A DNA stretch of 64,000 bases, from assembly GCA_023376005.1 (NCBI GenBank), contig CM042157.1, positions 16,311,089 to 16,375,088 on the forward strand, given 5' to 3'. The notes beneath the pieces are model-generated. The model worked only from the letters and a program-made list of their open reading frames with translations, was not told the DNA's origin and did no database searches. This stretch comes from Doryteuthis pealeii. Its lineage: Eukaryota > Mollusca > Cephalopoda > Myopsida > Loliginidae. Numbering within the stretch: the stretch's first letter is position 1; the number at the start of each line of letters is the position of its first letter. Positions 33,488 to 45,734 of the stretch are shown here, in pieces. The position numbers and the translations under genes were made by a program.

Positions 33488-34085
33488 TGACTGTAAACCA
33501 TATACTCTGCGAATGTAGCAAACTAGCACAACGATAATACAAAACTAGACACGACTGGGTTGGGAAGGTGATCCACTGGGAATTATGCAAAAAATTTAAT
33601 TTTTATCATACCACAAAATGGTATATACATAAACCAGAATCTGTTCTTGAGAACGAAACGCATAAAATTCTCTGGGACTTTGAAATAAAAACGGATCACC
33701 TTATCTCAGCAAGAAGACCAGACCTAGTGCTGATTAATAAAAAAGAAAGAACTTGTAACTGGTGGATTTTGCAGTGCCAGCAGATCACAGGGTGATGCTG
33801 AAGGAAAATGAAAAAATGGACAAATATCTGGACCTTGCCAGAGAACTGAAAAAATTATGGAATATGAAAGTGAAAGTGATACCAATTGTAGTTGGTGCAC
33901 TTGGAACAGTCCCAAAATGATTGGAAAATGGCCTGGAAAGTTTGGGAATTAGAAGAAGGATTGAAACCATTCAGAACACTGCACTGCTGCAATCTGCTAG
34001 AATACTCAGAAGAGTCCTGGAGACCTGAGGAGACTTGCTGTCACTTAGACTCCAGTGAAAGACCATCAGCTAATGCTGATGTGAA
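33488..34085 (+). pseudogene. non-LTR retrotransposon C-terminal domain, frameshifted
   Basis: The first frame reads VNHILCECSKLAQR, then a stop, then HDWVGKVIHWELCKKF, KWYIHKPESVLENE, KILWDFEIKTDHLISARRPD. It passes near 33765 into a second frame with VDFAVPADHRVMLKENEKMD, KVKVIPIVVGALGTVPK, a stop, LENGLESLGIRRRIETIQN, TALLQSARILRRVLET. The order (zinc knuckle, ARRPD, VDFAVPAD, VVVGALG, ARILRRVL) is that of the C-terminus of LINEs with a restriction-like endonuclease, as in common invertebrate reverse-transcriptase proteins. Two stops and one frameshift make it dead. Reverse transcriptase is absent. Confidence 0.8.
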
Positions 34086-34116
34086 AACTCAAAAGGAGTA
34101 AATAATAATCTGAGAC

Positions 34117-34117
<1 letters not shown>

Positions 34118-34157
<40 letters not shown>

Positions 34158-34180
34158 GTTTGTCTGTGTTTGTGTGTGTC
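34118..34180. repeat. (GT)n microsatellite
   Basis: GT run just after the LINE 3' end (GAGTAAATAATAATC). Confidence 0.9.
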
Positions 34181-34636
34181 TGTGTGTCATTCTGATGAAG
34201 AGGTAAAAGAACAGATACTATACTACAATCTGATTCTAAGTAAACATATTCATATGTAAACAATATGTCATTTTGACATGCACTGTGCTCCTATAAGTAA
34301 TAATATAAGAATTCCATTTGCATACTGTCAGATTGATAGGCAGATGAGGGAGAGAAAATGATAGTTAGGTTGTGGATGCCCGTATGCTGTGTCTTTTCAT
34401 GACAGCAAATACGACACAGGGTCACGTTTAAAGTGGGTGAATTCATGCGTACGTTCGAGATGCTTCAGGTATCAGAGATTGACCCTGGTCCGGACCGTTT
34501 AAATACAATGGAAAGGAGCTGCCTAGGGCCCCAATCCATCCTTGAACCAGACATTTGACCGAAAAGCCAATGGGGGGGGTCGAGATTGTAATTTAGCGAT
34601 AGAGAAGACTTCTGTAAAACAAGTTATTAGATGTTT

Positions 34637-34639
<3 letters not shown>

Positions 34640-34702
<63 letters not shown>
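34640..34702. repeat. (TC)n microsatellite
   Basis: Long TC run followed by GT-rich sequence. Confidence 0.95.
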
Positions 34703-34705
<3 letters not shown>

Positions 34706-34809
34706 AAACGTGTGTGTTAGGACGTACACACATATACACACACATATATGTATCTGTGAGGGTGTACCTGTCTATAAAGGGTGAAAGATAAATAGAGAGT
34801 TAGATAGAT

Positions 34810-34810
<1 letters not shown>

Positions 34811-34853
<43 letters not shown>

Positions 34854-35030
34854 GTAAAGTGAGAGTGATAGATTGAGAGAGAGAGAGAGAGAGAGATAGC
34901 TAAAGGGAGTGAGAGATTGAGAGAGAGAGAGAGAGAGAGCTAGCTAAAGGGAGTGAGAGACTGAGAGGAGAGAGAGAGATAGCTAAAGGGAGGGGAGAGA
35001 GAGAGAGCTAGCTAAAGGGAGTGAGAGATT

Positions 35031-35062
<32 letters not shown>

Positions 35063-35690
35063 CTAAAGGGAGTGAGAGATTGAGAGAGAGAGAGAGAGAG
35101 AGCTAGCTAAAGGGAGTGAGAGATTGAGAGAGAGAGAGAGAGCTAAAGGGAGTGATAGATTGAGAGAGAGAGAGAGAGAGAGCTAGCTAAAGGGAGTGAG
35201 AGATTGAGAGAGAGAGAGAGAGAGCTAAAGGGAGTGATAGAGAGAGAGAGAGAGAGAGCTAGCTAAAGGAGTGAGATTGAGAGAGAGAGAGAGAGAGAGC
35301 TAGCTAAAGGGAGTGAGAGATTGAGAGAGAGAGAGAGAGAGAGAGAGAGCTAAAGGAGTGAGAGATTGAGAGAGAGAGAGAGAGAGAGCTAGCTAAAGGA
35401 GTGAGAGAGCTAAAGGGAGTGATAGATTGAGAGAGAGAGAGAGAGCTAGCTAAAGGGAGGGAGAGATTGAGAGAGAGAGTGAAAGAGAGAGAGAGAGAGA
35501 GAGAGAGAAAGCTAGCTAAAGGGAGTGAAAGATTGAGAGAGATTGAGAGAGAGAGTCATAGCTAAAGGAGTGAGATATTGACAGAGAGAGAGAGAGGGGG
35601 AGAGAGACCTAGCTAAAGGAGTGCGAGATTGAGAGAGAGAGAGTGAGGAGAGAGGGAAAGAGAGAGGGGGAAAGAGAGAGAGTGTAGGTT
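34811..35690. repeat. AG-rich minisatellite, unit about 45-60 bp
   Basis: Units of (GA)n followed by GCTAGCTAAAGGGAGTGAG and AGATTGAGAGAG repeat at least 15 times. Unit length varies through the GA part, and about every second unit lacks the first GCTA. The core GCTAAAGGGAGTGA is well kept. Confidence 0.9.
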
Positions 35691-35813
35691 ACGTGACATT
35701 ATGCAAACAGGCCAACATCAATCGATTGATTGATGTATTGATACGAAGAGACTAATATCGATTGATTCATGCATCTAAAATGACACGAGTTATGAACGGA
35801 ATTGTTCTTAGAC

Positions 35814-35814
<1 letters not shown>

Positions 35815-35891
<77 letters not shown>

Positions 35892-36062
35892 TATATTTTG
35901 GCACCAAGTTATTATATAGAAAGCTTTTGTTGAATACTACAGAATATATGTATTTATCTATCAATCTCTCTCCCTCCCTTTATTTCCGTTTCTCACTTTC
36001 TTTCTTTCTCTCTCGCTCTCCTTTATTTATTTCTTACTCTATTTTCTTCTTCTCTCTCACTC

Positions 36063-36146
<84 letters not shown>

Positions 36147-36240
36147 GTCAATATTTTGGTAACAAGTCATTAAAGGTTTTGTTGAATATCACCCAATATA
36201 TGTATTTATCTATCTGTTTCTCCCTCTCCCTCTCTTACCG

Positions 36241-36277
<37 letters not shown>

Positions 36278-36365
36278 TATATTATATATATATACAATAC
36301 ACACAAACACACATACACACACAAACACACACACATATCTCTCCCTCTCTCTCCCTCTCTCCTCT

Positions 36366-36409
<44 letters not shown>

Positions 36410-36430
36410 TTCTCCACATATATATATATA
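35815..36430. repeat. cluster of AT and TC microsatellites
   Basis: AT runs at 35815-35888, 36061-36143 and 36267-36294. TC runs at 36247-36267 and 36339-36412. Two diverged ~80-bp units (near 35895 and 36145) share AATATTTTGG-type and TATGTATTTATCTATC sequence, so the cluster arose by duplication. Confidence 0.85.
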
Positions 36431-36800
36431 TTTATTTATTTGTTGAATTTTTTAAATATGAATGTTTTTCATAAGCAGCTACCCTGGTTTCAGGTTATTT
36501 CACCATCGTCAGGTTGCTAATAGATTTTCTGGTGTTTATGTGAAGACATTTCTTGCTGTTATGTTTTTGGACCGCAAATTACAAAATCAAAAAATTAAAA
36601 AATATAATCGAAAACATAAAGAGCGTCCACAATAATCAACCGACGTAATTTGCGGTCCAAAAACACACCAGCAAGAAAGATCTTCGCATAAACACCAGAA
36701 GAACTATTAGCAACCTGACGATGGTGAAATAACCTGAAACCTGGGTAGTTGATTATGAAAAACAATTATATCTAAAAAATTCAACAAATAAATAAATAAA
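36431..36800. repeat. 370-bp fold-back element with hammerhead-like hairpin
   Basis: Ends TTTATTTATTTGTTGAATTT and its complement. The arms pair over about 160 bp (TTTTTGGACCGCAAATTAC opposite TAATTTGCGGTCCAAAAAC). Each arm carries CTGACGA, one T, GGT...ACC, T, GAAAC (plus strand near 36715-36741, minus strand near 36516-36490). Confidence 0.65.
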
Positions 36801-36865
36801 GCTCCTACAAATTTGTGGTTGAGCACTGATTTCTTATTTTCATCCCCAAATTTAAAAAAATATCT

Positions 36866-36874
36866 ATCTATCTA

Positions 36875-36930
<56 letters not shown>
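36866..36930. repeat. (ATCT)n and (AT)n microsatellite
   Basis: A short ATCT run leads into a long AT run. Confidence 0.95.
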
Positions 36931-36932
<2 letters not shown>

Positions 36933-37967
36933 ATATACAGGTTTGTTGAATACCACTGAATAATTTTTCTTGGTGATCTTCCCTTACTTATATCCAAGCC
37001 TTCTTGTTGTTTATCTAATATCGGTGTCCAGATAGTTGAAAAGGTGGCTCAAATTTTGTTCCCTAGCACAGAACTTACAACCCCCGGCCATAGCAACAAC
37101 ACAACATAAAATACATTCATATATAATTACATTAAATAGTCAAACAATTAATAATTCTCCTGTTTGTTTTTTTAAACAATGGTATCTGTAAGGAATACGT
37201 CACACATTTTCAACATCTCCTCCTAGACCAATCACGTCTTCACTTTCAACTTCACGTGTCAATCACATCTTGACATTGAATTTTGTATGTACCAGTCACG
37301 TCATTCATTTATGAATCTTTTTTTTATTATTATTATTATAAACTCATTGCACACTCGGTTTCCCGGTTAACACCGGGGGGTTCAGCGAGCTTCGGCCGCT
37401 GGACTTGTCGAGAGTTTGATAATAGCGTTGATCCCAGGGGGCTATCCCCCCGGCAATGACGCAATTTTTGTTCTTTCCACCCATGAGCTTCGGCTTGTGG
37501 GTGGGCCCACGTTAAAACGAGGCCTTGTGCCCAGTCCATACAAGTGAGCTATGTGACAAATATACACGTCATTCATTTGTGAACGCTAATCAACGAACGG
37601 TTATGAACCTTTTCTACATTTTTTAAAAAACTCAACTCATTCAAAACATCCATCATCTTTATAACAACAAAAATCTTTTTTTTCTTTTACTCGTTCCATA
37701 TTATACTAAAGAAGGTTTCTCTATAAAACCAAATAAAATGGATTTTTTTTCAAACATAACTTAACAAAATTAAAGAATATTTTAGGATGTATTGTGTGTC
37801 ATTCAACTAAATAGGAAAAAAGCCTTTAGCAAACAAACGTTTATTTATTCAGCTGCAGTATAATGATAGATATAAATATACATATAGACAGTTAGATAAA
37901 TAATAAGTGTTTCCCTTTTCGGGATAATTGTTTGAAAATCAGCCTTTGTATTTCATATTTTTCCTAG
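36931..37967. other. intergenic; holds one family-5 repeat
   Basis: Family-5 repeat at 37350-37560 (CTTCGGCCGCTGGACTTGTC, AGCGTTGATCCCAGGGGG). The rest is AT-rich sequence with direct repetition of 'cacgtcattcattt.tgaa' around 37290 and 37565, possibly a target duplication of the repeat. No gene seen. Confidence 0.5.
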
Positions 37968-38064
37968 TATTCGAAACATGATCACTGGTATCAGTGTGGA
38001 AACTGAAGTAGTTCTCAGCTACCAATCAATTTATGATGCAAATGAATGCTGGCCATTGTATAAG
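37968..38064 (+). other. candidate host exon (unrecognised)
   Basis: Acceptor-like TATTTTTCCTAG precedes 37968, and AAG/GTAACT follows 38064. The segment is open in one frame (IRNMITGISVETEVVLSYQS, then IYDANECWPLYK), entering with one base of a split codon and leaving at a codon boundary. I do not recognise the peptide. The phase does not fit the next candidate at 39218, so at least one of the two is wrong or an exon between them is missed. Confidence 0.3.
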
Positions 38065-38065
38065 G

Positions 38066-38160
<95 letters not shown>
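38065..38160. repeat. (AT)n-(GT)n microsatellite
   Basis: AT run followed by a GT run. Confidence 0.95.
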
Positions 38161-38162
<2 letters not shown>

Positions 38163-38163
<1 letters not shown>

Positions 38164-38460
38164 TCAAGTTGGGCGTTATTACGAAGCATCTAAAAATAAA
38201 TGAATGAACTCGATGTTATGGAGTATTAGATTCACTTATTTTTTAAAATTATTTTTATCATAAATTTTCGGGTTCGTTAGATACCCTTTATAAAATGACT
38301 GTTGTTCCTGTTCAACGGATCTTTTGTCTCTGTTGTTATTGACAGCGGCAGCGTCTGTAAAAAAATTATAATACCGGAGTATTCCGATGTCAGCGTTCAG
38401 TCCCCTCACGTGAATTTGTAATTTTAGAATCCATTTAGTTTCTAAAATCAGTTGTATCCC
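38163..38460 (+). repeat. ~290-bp dispersed repeat, inverted partner at 43769-44060
   Basis: GGCGTTATTACGAAGCATCT, GGGTTCGTTAGATACCCTTT and ATTTTAGAATCCATTTAGTT recur in reverse complement 5.6 kb away. Both copies border AT runs, and the other copy has several indels. Non-coding, class unknown. Confidence 0.6.
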
Positions 38461-38529
38461 GAGATGTAGGATATACAGAAATAATAATAAAACAGAGAAT
38501 ATGTTAACAATAACAATATTTGTTCTATT

Positions 38530-38611
38530 TATTTTTCACTGACAGGGAATACAGTGGATGGATTTGGATTAGAGTTCTGGCTTGATGTAGGATACACGTG
38601 TGTCACCTACT

Positions 38612-38612
<1 letters not shown>
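38530..38612 (+). other. weak exon-like segment
   Basis: Strong acceptor-like TTTATTTTTCACTGACAG ends at 38547. The following frame NTVDGFGLEFWLDVGYTCVT is open but runs straight into an AT run, and no good donor is seen. Confidence 0.15.
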
Positions 38613-39170
<558 letters not shown>

Positions 39171-39217
39171 TATTTGTTCAAAGTTTTTGCTGGTTGGCTT
39201 ACTCTGTTTGTGTGTAG

Positions 39218-39373
39218 GTGTCAACACGGGAACGTTACTTATGAGTTCGTTGTTACTTCTCCAGCAATATCCAGTGTGTCTAGGTCGTCTTATCGATGGT
39301 CTGTGTGATAGCGGACATGGGGAAATACAGCTGCTTTCTTGTAGGAAGTTGCTTCATATATGGCGATTTATAG
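39218..39373 (+). other. candidate host exon, 156 bp (unrecognised)
   Basis: Acceptor-like CTCTGTTTGTGTGTAG ends at 39217. Possible donors are ATAG/GTATTA after 39373 or CAAAG/GTAGAA after 39385. The single open frame reads VNTGTLLMSSLLLLQQYPVC, LGRLIDGLCDSGHGEIQLLS, CRKLLHIWRFI. Both donor choices keep a symmetric phase-1 exon (156 or 168 bp). The helical, Leu-rich peptide could belong to a HEAT-like protein, but that is a guess. Composition is clearly less AT-rich than its surroundings. Confidence 0.35.
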
Positions 39374-39439
39374 GTATTATCAAAGGTAGAACGTGTTAGC
39401 TTGCTGGATAAAGCACTCAGTACTAAATCACTCACACAT

Positions 39440-40089
<650 letters not shown>

Positions 40090-40136
<47 letters not shown>

Positions 40137-40178
40137 GGGGGTTATGTGTGTATGTCTCTGTGTGTGTGTATGTATGTC

Positions 40179-40232
<54 letters not shown>

Positions 40233-40323
40233 GATTGGATGAAATTAATTCTTATTTTAATCCTGAGAATCAGATTGTTGAAACATATCAATAGGGTTTT
40301 CCAATACCGTTTTTCCATAATAC

Positions 40324-40379
<56 letters not shown>

Positions 40380-40450
40380 AAGAGAGAGAGGGGGAGAGAG
40401 AGGGGGTGGAGAAGGAGATAAGTAAGACAGAAAGAGAGGAGGTCGAGTGA
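40090..40450. repeat. cluster of AC, AT, GT and AG microsatellites
   Basis: AC and AT at 40090-40135, GT at 40181-40227, AT at 40326-40373, AG at 40380-40405. Confidence 0.95.
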
Positions 40451-40582
40451 GATGCGCCAGAGGAGAAAGAAAGAAAAGATTGAGTCAGTGACAGATGAAT
40501 AGATAACGAACAATCCTTTAATTCTATCTCTTTCAAAATGAAAGGCCGATTACGTCTTCGCGCGTGCAAATACACTCACATG

Positions 40583-40645
40583 TAGAAGAAGAAGAAGAAG
40601 AAGAAGAGAAGAAGAAGAAGAAGAAGAAGAAGAAGAAGAAGAAGA
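40583..40645. repeat. (GAA)n trinucleotide repeat
   Basis: About 20 GAA units with one missing A. A (GTTT)n run follows at 40693-40716. No frame with flanking coding sequence is evident. Confidence 0.95.
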
Positions 40646-40799
40646 GAATGAAACGTTCGAAGAATCTTACTTGCGACAACAACCAAAGACTTTGTTTGTT
40701 TGTTTGTTTGTTTGTTATTACTGTTTCATTTCTAACATGAAAGAAAAAAATTATTTTAACTGCAACAACGCCCACCCAACCCCCCCAAAATAAATTTAT

Positions 40800-41912
40800 C
40801 GGCTTCTAGATTCTTGAATGGCTATAATTCTTTTACGTCTTATATCTTGTATTTCTTGTTTCTGTGTTAACCCGCATATGTTCAACGAATTTTAATCTGT
40901 GAATTTGTCTTCTACGAGAGCCGGCTGAAAAGTTATTTAGCTGACCATGGAATGTGATTAAAAGAAGATTATTTTTCAACAGTCTCCCCTGAGCTCTACA
41001 CACTTTTCACTCGGTGTTGCATTGCTTGGATCCCATTATGGGCAGAATGTGGTCTTTAACTTTAGTATGGAAACCGTTCTAAGAGACGGAAAACCCCGAA
41101 TTCAAACTTGTTAAACTCCGCTTGTGCGGAGGGGCTGGTAAATAATATGTGCGTTGTGTAAGTAAAATTCCTCGTAATTTTGGCACTGTCTATACGTGTT
41201 CTGTTTAACTTCCATGTGTTCTGTTTTTTTTTTTGTTTTTTTGTGTTTCTATTCTATAGTCACACGTGTTCTACCTGTTCCATTCGTTGTGTTCAACAGG
41301 TAAGAATAAAGTCATCACTGTTGTGAAAAATGAATACTTGCCTGAGACAAAATAAATTGATCAAAAGTAAAATAAATGGGAGTAACTATTTCCAGTGCGA
41401 GACATAATTGTCTTCCTTTTTATATCGGAGGCGGGGCTTTCCCAGGTCACGTGTTCGTTTTGGTCAAGTGACAAAGGGGGTCCTAAAATCTCACTTTTTA
41501 TCTGACACGACTGGAAGGAATCCCAAGGGTATTAGCGCTATGTGAAATGCAATCAGCCTAGTCCAGGATTTGAACTCGCGTCGACGAGTCCTTTTCGCAC
41601 GACCCAAAACCACATGCTTGTCAAAATTAACCAACATTCTCAAAGTTGCAAACTATCAGGCATTATTACACCCGTTGGAGGCTTGCTAAAAAAGCAAAAT
41701 TTATATGCGGCGATTACCAAATGAGGCTCGAATTTATTTCCCTAGGATTGTTCCGGTGTTTTTGTTTAATGGCACATCAACCTGCTTGGATTATCTAATG
41801 CCAAATACATTCTTGTAGAATAACATAAGTAGTAGTATTTAACACAAAGACTAAAATGTTTCCTGAATATTTACATTGAATGATATCAGAATATTGTTAA
41901 TTTGTAAATATA

Positions 41913-41950
<38 letters not shown>
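40800..41950. other. intergenic with SINE and LINE-tail fragments
   Basis: SINE family 2 3' end at 41050-41145 (GAATTCAAACTTGTTAAACT, TGTGCGGAGGGGCTGG). SINE middle at 41520-41605 on the minus strand. LINE-type tail at 41760-41830 (TTAATGGCACATCAACCTGC). AT/AG microsatellite at 41915-41990. No gene seen. Confidence 0.5.
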
Positions 41951-41994
<44 letters not shown>

Positions 41995-42289
41995 GGGAAG
42001 AGATGAATACTCTGTGATATATATGAATGCATTAAGTATCGCTCATAAATAAGTACAGCCATAACAATTTTAATAAAATGTCATTTTTCTTCTAAATCTA
42101 AGTTAGAAGAATTTGATTTTCTTAGTGGGACATTGTACAATAAAAGTAGATATTATGCGGTATTTTTATTACCAAACTCTACAGCATTGAAACTCAGTAA
42201 CCAAAAATGAAATTGTATAAATTGTATAATTGGACTGTTACGTATTTATATATTTTCGGGAAACCTTATACAATCAAAACGGATATTGT

Positions 42290-42935
42290 TAGTACTAGCA
42301 AATATATGCACCCTCCGGGTGCAGGTATTTAAGTTTTAATATAAAAAATATCATATTAAATTAGAAAGGCTAATGAAACTGAATAAAAATGCAGATAAAA
42401 ATATTTGGAACAGAGGGAGTATGATTGAAAAATAGAACAACTTTGAAACTAACTCTTCCATCATTTTCCATTACTCCCGTCTTTCATTGGTAAATTTTCC
42501 TAATTTAACTATTTAGTTAAAATAGGAAGTAAAGAATAATATTACAGTTATTTTTTCTTGTTAATAGATTTCTTTTAAGATTCATCCCCAAGATTTTTGC
42601 TCATATTCAATAAGATAAAATCAAACAATTAGAAATCAATAATACTAAGCACATATTTATTAAAATCAATTTTTTAAGATCAATATGCAAATTAGCCTTG
42701 CCATTCACACTGTAATCCGCTATTTTGTTGTATATATAAATACATTTGCATGTTATTAGTATGTAGATATGGTCAACAATCTTAATGATGGAAAACAATT
42801 TTATTAATAATTGAGGTTTAAATAAAAATAAAATCATGGAGAATGTGATGTAAATAACAAAGGGAATTGTGACTTGAGTAGTGATATAGTTTCGGTTACA
42901 GACAGACAAACACACAATCTCCATTATAATAAGTT
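42290..42935 (-). repeat. dispersed repeat, family 6 (~870 bp), partial copy
   Basis: The plus strand ends GTTTCGGTTACAGACAGACA then AACACACAATCTCCATTATA. It contains CTTGACTTGAGTAG-type and TAAAATCATGGAGAATGTG-type stretches. Other copies: 49230-50110 (+ orientation of the repeat), 53660-54070 and 54080-54710. About 90% alike by eye. No conserved open frame, so a non-autonomous element of unknown class. Confidence 0.6.
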
Positions 42936-43039
42936 TTGTATGATTTTTTTTTTAGAATAGGTTTGATAATTGACATAATAAATCTTAATAATACTGGAAA
43001 GGACAGGGGCTTCATACCTTTCCCAATTTTAGCAGTCCG

Positions 43040-43330
43040 AATGTAACTGCGTGAGTGAAGTTAATTGAACTGTTTCCCTCGTCTATGTTTTTTTCTATTT
43101 CTATTTCGACGCTTCGGCCATGAACCCTCCGGCCATTTTCTGATAGTATTAGATTCAATCAGCTGGGAGCAGCTGGTGTCCAGTGTCCATAAGAATTCAA
43201 ATAGAAATACTATTCTAATCAACAGTAGACACCAGCTGACACCGATTGATTAAATTCAACACGAAAAGAAGAAGATCGGATGTTATATGGCCGAAACGTA
43301 TTAAAAAGAAAAAACAGACGAGGCTAATAA
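43040..43330. repeat. fold-back element related to the hammerhead-like SINE tail
   Basis: GGCCATGAACCCTCCGGCCA on the plus strand is the diverged complement of the GGCCGGAGGG hairpin. ATGGCCGAAACGTATTAAAA at 43288 is the matching half. The arms pair around CAGCTGGTGTC/GACACCAGCTG near 43200. Confidence 0.5.
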
Positions 43331-43462
43331 TAGTCCAATAACAAAGATGGGATAATAAAACCCCTCTTACAAAACAGACAACAATTTACTTAGCTTATTC
43401 TTACTTCTACTCGTAGAGTGACGCACTACATATGTTGAGGAGGAGGGTACAAAGTTACAATG

Positions 43463-43463
43463 G

Positions 43464-43538
<75 letters not shown>
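43463..43538. repeat. (AC)n-(AT)n microsatellite
   Basis: AC run into AT. A further AT run lies at 43731-43766. Confidence 0.95.
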
Positions 43539-43542
<4 letters not shown>

Positions 43543-43727
43543 AAGGTAAACGATCACCCGAAATATCGGAATAAATCGAATCAGGGATAGAACAACAGCT
43601 TGATATTGAAACTCGGTTTTTTTTGTTCTGTTTTCTTTTATTTTTGTCCGCTTGTTCATTTCTATGCTTCATTATACAACCCCCCTACCAAAAAAAACAA
43701 CGTTCACAAGGACGAAGTTTACACACA

Positions 43728-43768
<41 letters not shown>

Positions 43769-44060
43769 CAGAAACTAAATGGATTCTAAAATTACAAACT
43801 CACGTAAAGGGATTGAACGCAAACATCGGAATTCTCCGTTATTATAAATATTTCACAGACGCTGCCACTGTTGATAACAACAGAGACAAGGAAGCCGTTA
43901 AACAGTAATAACATTCATTTGATAAAGGGTATCTAACGAACCTGAACATTTATGACAAAAAATAAAAAATTAAGTGAATCCAATACTCCATAATATCGAG
44001 ATCATTCATTTATATATTTTTAATGCTTCGTAATAACGCTCAACTTTTAAAAAACATTTT
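43769..44060 (-). repeat. inverted partner of 38163-38460
   Basis: AACTAAATGGATTCTAAAAT and AGGGTATCTAACGAACCTGA match the partner in reverse complement, with several indels. It is followed by an AT run. Confidence 0.6.
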
Positions 44061-44119
<59 letters not shown>

Positions 44120-44126
<7 letters not shown>

Positions 44127-44340
44127 AAATCGAGACTTTTTGTACAAACCTTGTATTCTGAAAAGATTAACGTTCATTCATTGTTCATTTCTATCTTGGT
44201 ATATACAGCTTCAAACTCGGCACTTTTATGACACACCTTGTATTCTGAAAAAACTTAACGTTCCATTCATTGTAAATTTTTATCTTGGTAAATACAGCAT
44301 CCATATTGGTACTTTTATGACACACCTTGTATATATGTTT
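44120..44340 (+). mobile_element. mariner-type MITE ends in tandem
   Basis: TTATGACACACCTTGTATTC occurs twice and a partial third time, about 90-100 bp apart. Each is followed by AACGTTCCATTCATTG and CTTGGTAAATACAGC-type sequence. It looks like a tandem of single mariner ends rather than a complete element. Confidence 0.5.
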
Positions 44341-44479
44341 ATGAAGAGGGGTTAACTTACTGGAGAACGTAAATTTGACAGCCAATAAAATAAATCGGGG
44401 TTATGAATGGATATAAAAGTACTCAATCCGTTTGTAGACCAAGTTTACTAAAATCGTATGGTTTTTGCTTTGTGTTGTT

Positions 44480-44800
44480 TTGTTTTGTGGCATATCAACC
44501 TCAGTGGGTCATTTAATGCCGACAAAGTTTTGAAATAAATCAATTCTTAATGGATAATACAATTTCTTATAAATACATTTTTCTATTTAACCCATAGATG
44601 GGACCCTAACAGGTACTACCACTCCGGGTCAGTGTGGACCAGGGAGCAATGGTGATGGAGGGGTACTTCACATTCCCCAAACCTCAAAAACTGGAACCTC
44701 ACTATCAGAGAGTTTAACGTCATTCCCAGGACATGTAGACCCCCAGTCACCGCCTTCTAGCACCCATATGATAAAGAGGGGTTGGTGTTTGTCATAAGGG
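44480..44800 (-). repeat. LINE 3' UTR copy
   Basis: The plus strand has GGCATATCAACCTCAGTGGG, TTTAACCCATAGATGGGACC, ACTACCACTCCGGGTCAGTG and CACCGCCTTCTAGCACCCAT. Same family as the tail of the 2196-2640 remnant and collinear with 53350-53660 and 58530-58860. Confidence 0.65.
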
Positions 44801-44859
44801 CAATAGAAAATCGTATGGCTTTCTGACTATACCATTTGCCATAAACGGAATTTTTCCTT

Positions 44860-45065
44860 CTCTTAGACTGGTTGCCGCACCAAGATTAAAGAGCCCACAC
44901 TGCCCCACTATTTTCCCATAACTGAAAGGAGAATAAATGGGTGCATATCTTTCCCAAGGGAATTAGACCTGTATGAAATGCAAACAGCGTCATCCAGAAT
45001 TTGTACTCGTGTTGCCGGGTCCTTTTTCCAAAGACGATTGTCATTATACTACGCACCTCTACGAT
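44860..45065 (-). repeat. tRNA-headed SINE, family 2
   Basis: Minus strand: GCGTAGTATAATGACAATCG head, ACGAGTACAAATTCTGGATG box B region, body with GGGAAAGATATGCACCC, end GGCAACCAGTCTAAGAGAAG. Confidence 0.6.
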
Positions 45066-45219
45066 GTTGATATATAGATCTACATGAGTCAAACTTTAAA
45101 ATAATAACATATTTATTTATTATTCTTTTGTTTAAATGTGCCTGTTAAAATAGGCACAAAACAAGTTTGCATTGTAGTAAACCTTTAAGAAACACATATT
45201 AATCAATATATTTAGAGGA

Positions 45220-45365
45220 AAAATATTTCACCCATAGATAGGGGGATAAGGGGATTCATACCTTTCCCAAGTGTATTAACCCGAAACTGAACATGACTTG
45301 AGTTCTAACAGGCTTACTATCATGTCTCAGTCCAGCACGTTACCAACTACTTTGCGGGGACGCTT
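45220..45365 (-). repeat. tRNA-headed SINE with LINE-type tail (fragment)
   Basis: Head on the minus strand (CAAAGTAGTTGGTAACGTGC), box B-like AGAACTCAAGTCATG, body as at 59220-59335. Confidence 0.45.
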
Positions 45366-45734
45366 TTATTAACATCTATACATATATAAAGAACAGTTGG
45401 TGTGTATGTGTGTATGTCCAGAGGAAACTGCAGAAATGAAACAATTAATGACAAAGTAAATATAGAGAGACATTCTCTATCACCAGAGCTTGGTTTTTGT
45501 GCAAAAATAATGAGGAATTTATTTATATTTGTGAAAATCCTTAAACATTAGTATTTGCATGGCAAGAAAATAGAAAATTAATTGGTGGTGTTCGTGATTA
45601 AAACATAAACAAATCAATTGTGGAAGACCAAAAAAATCAATGGATCTGCAAGACTAACTTTTTATCCCCTTTCTTACCTTATGCCAGGTACTGCGGGGTA
45701 GCTCCTTCAAGTCATTTTTATGATTATCAAAATT

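Noticed and set aside
33348..33590. Tyr/Ile-rich open frames around the AAT run
   Set aside because: Products of the trinucleotide repeat read in three frames.
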